From positions 186,001 to 250,000 of the forward strand of contig NOKP01000036.1 of assembly GCA_002682825.1 (NCBI GenBank): a DNA stretch of 64,000 bases, written 5' to 3'. Position numbers and translations under genes: made by a program. Source of the stretch: Neonectria sp. B-13. Its lineage: Eukaryota; Ascomycota; Sordariomycetes; Hypocreales; Nectriaceae. The stretch's first letter is position 1, and each line of letters opens with the position of its first letter. This document shows positions 58,136 through 64,000 of the stretch, in pieces. The notes under the pieces were generated by a model, which searched no databases, was not told the origin of the DNA, and saw nothing but the letters and a program-made list of their open reading frames with translations.

Positions 58136-59500
58136 ATGGTCCCGGCAAAGAAGCCCAAAGCGTGCCACGCTTGTACAAATGGGAAGCGACGCTGCGACAA
58201 GATGCAGCCGGTTTGCGGGCGATGCGATGAAAAGGACATTGAATGTCAATATCCCCCCGCAAAACGGAAGAGACATCACCAGGGACAGGTCCCGAATTCA
58301 TCTCCATCTCAATCTCCCGCGCATGGTGCACCAGGAGAGGCTGCTCTCGACAGTCTAGTACTAGAGGACGGATTCGACTTCGGGCAATGGGCTCAACCTG
58401 GAATAGACTGGAACGAACTGGGGCTGTCACATGCTCAAACTGAACATCCAATGCGAGTTGAACATTCGGGCCAGGCTGAAAACATAGCTCAAGCTGAACA
58501 TTCACTCCAAGATATCTCACAGGAACTCACTTCACTCGATGCGCCAGGACCTCTAAGCAGCGCGTGGTTTCTCAACCCAGGCTCGTGGATGATCTCTCAC
58601 GCCCCTTCTCACATTCCTCGCTTCTCTTCCGTCGTCTTTATCAACTACGTCCGTGGCCTCGAGACTTGGCTGACGCAATGGATAACCCACGGGCACTGTC
58701 CTTTGATACATCGCCAGCTTTACGCCGACAGTGGGCTACCTCATCTCATGAGAGATGCCTTCGCTTCCATAGCAGTGCACAATACAAAGACGTCTCACAA
58801 CGAGTCTCTGGTCTACCAAGTCATCGAGGCAAACGCTGCCTCTCTCCTCAGACACCAAGACTCGTGCAGTTCTGACGCCATTCTTGACATCCGCCAACAC
58901 CTAATCCGCACGCAAGCACTCTTCATCCACCTTGTTCTCGGCCTCTTCTCTCCATCTGTCCGGCCTCGCGGCCAGGCCGAAAGAAACATACCCATATTTC
59001 AGACCTGGCTTCGTCAACTCTGGGAGGCGGCTACCCTAGATCCCGACATTTCTGGCAATTTACCGGGAGGCCCCGTATCAAAAGCCCGAATGGACGCCGT
59101 GACAGACGCGCTCTTTGACGGAGACCCAGCACCGCGGCTGTGGAGAACGTGGGTGCTCGCTGAAAGCATTCGGAGGCTCTGGCTACTGGGGACAATGACG
59201 CTTGGTGTCTACAAGACACAGAAACAAGGGTGTAGCGATTGCAGTGGCGGAGCGAAGTTCACGGGACGAGGCGGCATTTGGGCGGCAGAATCGGCAGTAA
59301 GTTGGTCTCAAGCGGTGCAGAAGCAGGACCCATTGTTTATAATGAGCATGGAGTGTGATGTTTTGTTCACAAGCATCGACGCCGCAGAGGTGGACGAATT
59401 TGCGAGACATCTATCGACGGTCATGTGTGGACTGGAGAGAGTCGAGAGCTGGGTTGCAAGAACGGCAGGGAGTAGGGAAACGGTGAGGCTGCACTACTGA
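58136..59500 (+). CDS. Zn2Cys6 transcription factor
   Basis: An intact single-exon gene of 454 aa. The zinc cluster lies at the N-terminus with cysteines at 10, 13, 20, 27, 30 and 37 (CHACTNGKRRCDK...CGRCDEKDIECQYP), followed by a basic patch KRKRHH for DNA contact. Residues 50-150 are a low-complexity linker with repeated AEHS/QAEH motifs. The rest, including LETWLTQWITHGHCPLIHRQLY, is the fungal regulatory domain seen in many C6 proteins without the classical middle homology region. The target is not evident. The bZIP gene upstream reads in the same direction. Confidence 0.92.
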   Translation: MVPAKKPKACHACTNGKRRCDKMQPVCGRCDEKDIECQYPPAKRKRHHQGQVPNSSPSQSPAHGAPGEAALDSLVLEDGFDFGQWAQPGIDWNELGLSHAQTEHPMRVEHSGQAENIAQAEHSLQDISQELTSLDAPGPLSSAWFLNPGSWMISHAPSHIPRFSSVVFINYVRGLETWLTQWITHGHCPLIHRQLYADSGLPHLMRDAFASIAVHNTKTSHNESLVYQVIEANAASLLRHQDSCSSDAILDIRQHLIRTQALFIHLVLGLFSPSVRPRGQAERNIPIFQTWLRQLWEAATLDPDISGNLPGGPVSKARMDAVTDALFDGDPAPRLWRTWVLAESIRRLWLLGTMTLGVYKTQKQGCSDCSGGAKFTGRGGIWAAESAVSWSQAVQKQDPLFIMSMECDVLFTSIDAAEVDEFARHLSTVMCGLERVESWVARTAGSRETVRLHY

Positions 59501-60423
59501 GAAACGTGTTGGATATTACACGTCATTTGCGTTGGTAAGCGACATTTCAGGGGATATCCGACAGTCGACGGGCAGGTAATGGAGCTGAGAGAAGGTTGGG
59601 AGATGGCTTGCAGGAACAGCAAAAGTGCAGGAAAAGGTGAAGGTGTATGTATTACCGAGACCAGATGGCTCTCACAGGTCATATCCGACCTTGGAAAGAT
59701 TCTCCCGCTGCCGACAGTGAGGTATGCGTGCGTGCGGCTGAAAGAGAGAGTTGGGAGTTTGCCTGCAACAGCAACAAGAACCAGGGAAAAGGCTCTACTG
59801 AGATTGGCCTGAACCCGAGTCGTTGAGGCTTGGCAGCGTCTGACACGAACCAGACATGAGAAGTGACATCTCAACTATTCCCTAATAGCTCTTATTCAGG
59901 CTATTGCTGTGCCACAATGATCGACTAGCAAAACGCCTCCCAAGTCACATCACCAGGACTGAAGCAGCAAGCATCGGCAAACCAACCCCCGTCGGATAAG
60001 CACCGTCTCCCCAACCCCTCTCAACCCTTGCTTTTCCGAGCCGACGATGCCACCCGACGTCTCTCAGCATTGGTGGAATGCCCAGAATCACAGCAAACCC
60101 CCAGCCACCAAACGCTTGAGCCGTGTCCTTGGCACGCCAGCATTACCTGGTCCACTTCCCCAGACTGCCTCTCCCCGCTCCCCCGCAAATGCTCCACGGA
60201 AAAGGACCCTCAGATCAAGATGCTCTCTCGGAGATAGCCTAGCGAGGGTCGTGGCTTGAACGCGTCCAAGGAGCACTACGTCGTACTCAACACCATGGTT
60301 AGGTTATAAAGAGGTTATGGTTATGTCCCTGGTTCAACAATCAAGGCCTTGCATCCTCACCCTCACCCTCACCTCGAGCCTCGCCCTACATCACCATCCT
60401 CACCGTCATCGCCGTCGCCCACA
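59501..60423. other. Intergenic region and MFS promoter
   Basis: 920 bp with no supportable gene. TATAAA at 60305-60310 is about 115 bp upstream of the transporter ATG. Several CTCACC/CACC repeats precede the ATG (about 60355-60420). Confidence 0.5.
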
Positions 60424-62011
60424 ATGGCACCACAACACCCGCTCACCACGGTGCTGTCCGCGGATGGCAAGGAGAACATCTCGCACGTCGAGACGCCCGA
60501 CCACGATGATCAGTTCCAGAAGCTGCCCAAGATCGAAAAGGTCGACGAGTTTGGCGCCCACCAGAAGACCGATCCCAAGGAGATTGCTCTTGTCAAGAAG
60601 CTTGACCGCTACATGCTGGTAAGACCCAATGCTCACCGTCTTATCGCGGAGCCTTGATTGACCGTTTCAGCCCATTCTCTGGCTCATGTACTTCTTCAAC
60701 TTCCTCGACCGCAATGCCATGATTAGCGCGCGGCTCAACTCAATGGAGGAGGACCTCGGCCTCAAGGGCAGCCAGTATCAAACCTGTGTCTCCATCCTCT
60801 TCGTCGGATACCTCTGCGCCCAAGTCCCTTCCAATATGCTCCTCAACCGAGTCAGACCCTCGTGGTACATGAGCGGCTTCTGCTTGGCCTGGTCCATCTT
60901 GTCTCTCCTGACCTACAAGGCCACGAGCTACTCGAGCATGGTGGTCTGCCGCTTCCTGCTTGGAATTGTAGAGGCGCCATTCTACCCCGGTGCCCTGTAC
61001 ATGATCTCCATGTTCTACACCCGCAAGGAGATTGCAACCCGCATGTCCATCTTCTACACCGGCAACATCCTCGCCAGCTCTTTCTCGGGCCTTATCGCGG
61101 CAGGTGTTTTTGCTGGACTTGATGGCAAAAAGGGCCTTGCTGGCTGGCGATGGTAAGATCAAGATCACACAAGCTGGCTACCGGTATCAAGGTGCTAACC
61201 GATTCTTCATAGGCTCTTCATCGTTCAGGGCGCTGCATCTATCCTTGTGGCTCTTGTTGCCTTCTGGACTCTTCCCGACAGCCCGCTCAAGACCAAGTGG
61301 CTCACCGAGGAAGAGAGACAGCTTGCGCACAACCGAATCGCCCTCGATACCACCGGCCGTCGTGAGGGTACCAGTGTCTGGACCGGCTTCCGTGAAGCTG
61401 TCATGGACTGGCGCACCTGGGCCTTCTGCCTCATGGACAACATGCACCTTTCGGCCAACGGCTTCAAGAACTTCCTCCCGACTGTCATGAAGACTCTTGG
61501 CTACAACACCACCATTACCCTGGTTCTAACCTGCCCACCATACATTCTGTCCGGCCTCGTTTCCATCGGCGTTGCTTGGTCTTCTGGACGCTACAATGAG
61601 CGTACTTGGCATACGACCGTCAGCAAGCTCGTTGCCATAGTTGGATTTGTTTTGTCCTGCGCCACGCTCAACGTCCCGGTTCGTTTCGTGGGCATCATGC
61701 TCTTCGTAGGAGCCTCGTACGGTGTGAACAACATTATTCTCGGCTGGACAGCAAGTGTGGTCGGTCAGACAGACGAGAAGAAGGCCGTTGCCATCGCCCT
61801 TTGCAACACCTTTGGCAACGCCGCCAGCATCTACACGCCGTACCTCTGGCCTTCATCTGATGCGCCTCGCTACTTGATGCCCATGATGGCCAGTGCTGGA
61901 TTTTCCGCTGCCGTCATCATCTGTGCTTGGGTTTTGAAATTTGCCCTGAAGAGAAAGAACAAGCAGCTGAGGGAGACCAACCCCGGCGAGACCAACTTCT
62001 ACGTGTACTAG
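60424..62011 (+). CDS. MFS transporter, anion:cation symporter (allantoate/nicotinate permease) family
   Basis: Three exons, 60424-60618, 60671-61152 and 61213-62011, give 491 aa. The N-terminus is hydrophilic and the first helix begins after KKLDRYMLPILWLMYFFNFLDRNAM, the D-R-x-x-L/N-x-N-A signature of the Dal5/Tna1 group. Further family marks are QVPSNMLLNRVRPSWYMSG, CRFLLGIVEAPFYPGALYMISMFYTRKE and GWRWLFIVQGAASI, the last spanning intron 2. Members import carboxylates, vitamins or small peptides with protons. The exact substrate is not visible. It is tail-to-tail with the aldolase gene, so co-control is possible but not shown. Confidence 0.93.
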
Positions 62012-62586
62012 TGCTCAAGTTAGTGAGCGATCAGGCTCTTGAAGAATATTCGTGTGGGATTAGGAGGGGCAAGCTAGAGTAGTTAACACATGTTGACTTT
62101 CATGCTGGCTTGGCGGGGAAGCGTGGCAGGGTCAGGATGTTGGGTTTCAAATACACCATAATTAAGAAGCGTCTTTCACTCCTGAAACATTTGTGACAAT
62201 AATTAGATGACTTGTCCTGAGTGATGAACCTTGACATCTTTTGAAAGGATTGTGAATAAACCTGTACAACATACATATCACAGCCATAGCTAGGCTAGTT
62301 GCCCGTGTGCTAAACATTTTGGCATCATCAGTGCCACCCACAAGGTGAGAAAGACGTGAGAAACAGGCATCGTTCTGGGCCTTTGCGGCCCAGGTAGAGA
62401 CTTTTTTTATTCCGAATAGTACGGCCCTTGAGCTGGATGCGCTTCGGCTTTGAGCAAGTCGACATTTCGGAGGTTGGGTGAGATCAGACGGGAAAACTTT
62501 GTGCAAAGGTTGAGTAGAAACCCAATACATTATACGTTGTGGTGGTGTGCTCAGTAAGTCTATACTAGAGCTGGCGAACTACCAGC
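62012..62586. other. Intergenic region between convergent genes
   Basis: 575 bp containing the 3' ends of the MFS and aldolase genes. The open frames here have no family signature. Confidence 0.6.
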
Positions 62587-63673
62587 CTACGACTTTTTCT
62601 CCTCCTCAGCCATCTGGCCTAGAATATCACTCCACTTATCATACGTCCCCTCGGCCAAAGCACCTCTTAGAGGAAGTCTCCCGCCTGATAAATGGCCAAA
62701 GCCCAGCACTTTGTAGATGCCTTCTCGGATGCCGAGGATTCCATTGTTGACAATGAACTCCTCGGCAGCGGAAACCTTCCATTGTAGCCTGCGCACCTCC
62801 TCCAGCGTTGCCTCATCTAGTGGTCTCTTGGCTGCCAGACCGAAAAGACGAGTCACGGTCTTGGGGTAGATGGCGGCTAAGCCGTCGATGACACCGGCGG
62901 CGTTGAATACAACGATAGGTCCCAGCTGCTGGCCAAAACCAGAGAAGACGCGGAACTTGGAGTGGTCTATCTTAGGGTGAAGAGAAACCTGTACGTGGTA
63001 CGACACATTGCCATGTGACCTAAACGAGCTTGTCAGACAATCAACGGTGTATGAGAGCAGGGAGATCAAACTCACATCTTGCACCCTACGATGTTTGGGT
63101 GTGCAGCTAGTTTTACGTAGGTATCCACGCCGACAACTAGGTTATTGGTGACGCCCGGGTAATTGTATCTGTGATTGAGTCAGCTGCTGCCTTCATTCCA
63201 ATCATTCATAGTGTATTTGCGTACATCAAGATAGGCAGCGGGCTCTTATCGGCAACCAGAGTGTACCACTCGATGAGGTTATCCTGGTTTGCAGCACCAC
63301 CAAAGTAGCCAGGTGCGAGCACCAAACCCCATTGCGCTCCGGCCTTATGAGCATCTTGTAGCCACTCAAGGACCTCGTCAACACTATTGACTAGGACACC
63401 GGCCATAATGGGGTAGTCCTTGTGACCCGCCTCGTCTAGACCCTTGCGCACTCCAGAGATCATCTCGAGGCGCTCCGCACCCGACAGATGAATAGCCTCG
63501 CCGGTTGATCCCATCAGGACCAGACCAGTGATGCCGGATTTGGCCAGGTGAATACTGTGCGCGACTTGCGTCGGGACATCGATGGCAGGTTGCAAGGAGG
63601 GGGATTTGGCTTCCGCCTGGAAAAATGTTGGCACAGGGACGAAAACGCCATCGGGAGGAGTTGAGGGTGCCAT
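62587..63673 (-). CDS. Dihydrodipicolinate synthase-like class I aldolase
   Basis: Three exons, 63673-63225, 63168-63076 and 63019-62587, give 324 aa. It is a TIM-barrel enzyme of the DapA family: GSTGEAIHLS at 55-64 binds the pyruvate carboxylate, Tyr151 (LIYNYPG) is the catalytic Tyr, and Lys180 (NIVGCKMSHGN) forms the Schiff base. The Tyr-Lys spacing of 29 is close to that in bacterial DapA. Fungi make lysine by another route, so relatives act instead as 4-hydroxy-2-oxoglutarate or 2-keto-3-deoxy-sugar-acid aldolases, including the last step of galacturonate catabolism. That would fit pectin use, but the substrate is inferred. Both introns are needed to keep the active-site Tyr and Lys. 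Confidence 0.91.
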
Positions 63674-64000
63674 CTTTGTTGATTGTTGATCTAGGCGGGC
63701 TGAGGTTGTGTGTCTTGAACAGTGGCGGACCTGAATAGTAAGGATATGAACAATTACGAGCTCTACTATGTACGAATACAGTGTTAAATATCTCACATGA
63801 CAGGATTCCCTGGGTCTATGGCGGGATCTAAAAGTTCCCCACGTTCTTTGTCAAAGACGATGCCGGCACGGCTCGGCAGATTCGGCTCTAGACGACGGAG
63901 ATGCGGCGGGACTTGGAGTAAAACCCGGATAGAAAGCCGTAATTGACTTACTTATCCGTTGCATCGGATAACAAGCCACGGACTAATGTCCTCAGAACGG
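63674..64000. other. Promoter side of the aldolase gene, window end
   Basis: 327 bp upstream of the aldolase start with no gene visible before the window ends. Confidence 0.5.

Noticed and set aside
59494..59874. 126-codon open frame on the minus strand
   Set aside because: It overlaps the end of the Zn2Cys6 gene on the other strand, has no family motif and has low-complexity composition.

Overview
This is a window from a filamentous ascomycete genome, probably a plant-associated Sordariomycete. The reasons are short GT-AG introns (about 45-80 nt), fungal-only families (Zn2Cys6 regulators, bZIP/DUF3425, AA9 with CBM1) and strong repeat-induced point mutation (RIP) in the repeats. No database search was run; families were recognised by reading motifs.

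Region 1 (1-30963) is a very AT-rich, gene-free block built as a giant inverted repeat. Positions 1-15332 are the reverse complement of 15632-30963 (x pairs with 30964-x) and no mismatch was seen in any stretch compared by eye. The centre holds a 100-N gap and the end of a hAT-type miniature element. Each arm contains mutated hAT transposase genes, non-autonomous hAT elements with 8-bp target duplications, about 1-kb elements flanked by 14-bp duplications, one small solo-LTR-like element with a 5-bp duplication, and several tandem repeats. Insertions are nested up to three deep. Identical arms of such old sequence mean either a very recent inverted duplication or an assembly fold-back.

Region 2 (about 31.06-64 kb) has normal base composition and dense genes. 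In order: a broken kinase-TPR gene (-), a mitochondrial sulfide:quinone oxidoreductase (-), a secreted pectate lyase (-), a broken cysteine-rich GPI-type protein gene (+), a Zn2Cys6 regulator with two in-frame stops (-), a six-exon FAD-dependent oxidoreductase (-) divergent from an MFS transporter (+), a lipase resembling bacterial family I.5 (+), a short-chain dehydrogenase (-), a broken Gfo/Idh/MocA oxidoreductase gene (+), an AA9 lytic polysaccharide monooxygenase with CBM1 (+), a bZIP/DUF3425 protein (+), a Zn2Cys6 regulator (+), an ACS-family MFS transporter (+) and a dihydrodipicolinate-synthase-like aldolase (-).

Functionally, the pectate lyase, AA9 enzyme, lipase-like protein and transporters fit growth on plant material. 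The regulator, FAD oxidoreductase and MFS transporter at 40.7-48.1 kb look like a small amine or amino-acid catabolic module. Four of the fifteen genes appear damaged, and several of their stop codons are of the CAG-to-TAG or TGG-to-TAG type expected from RIP. There is no secondary-metabolite core gene, tRNA, rRNA or CRISPR array that I could see.
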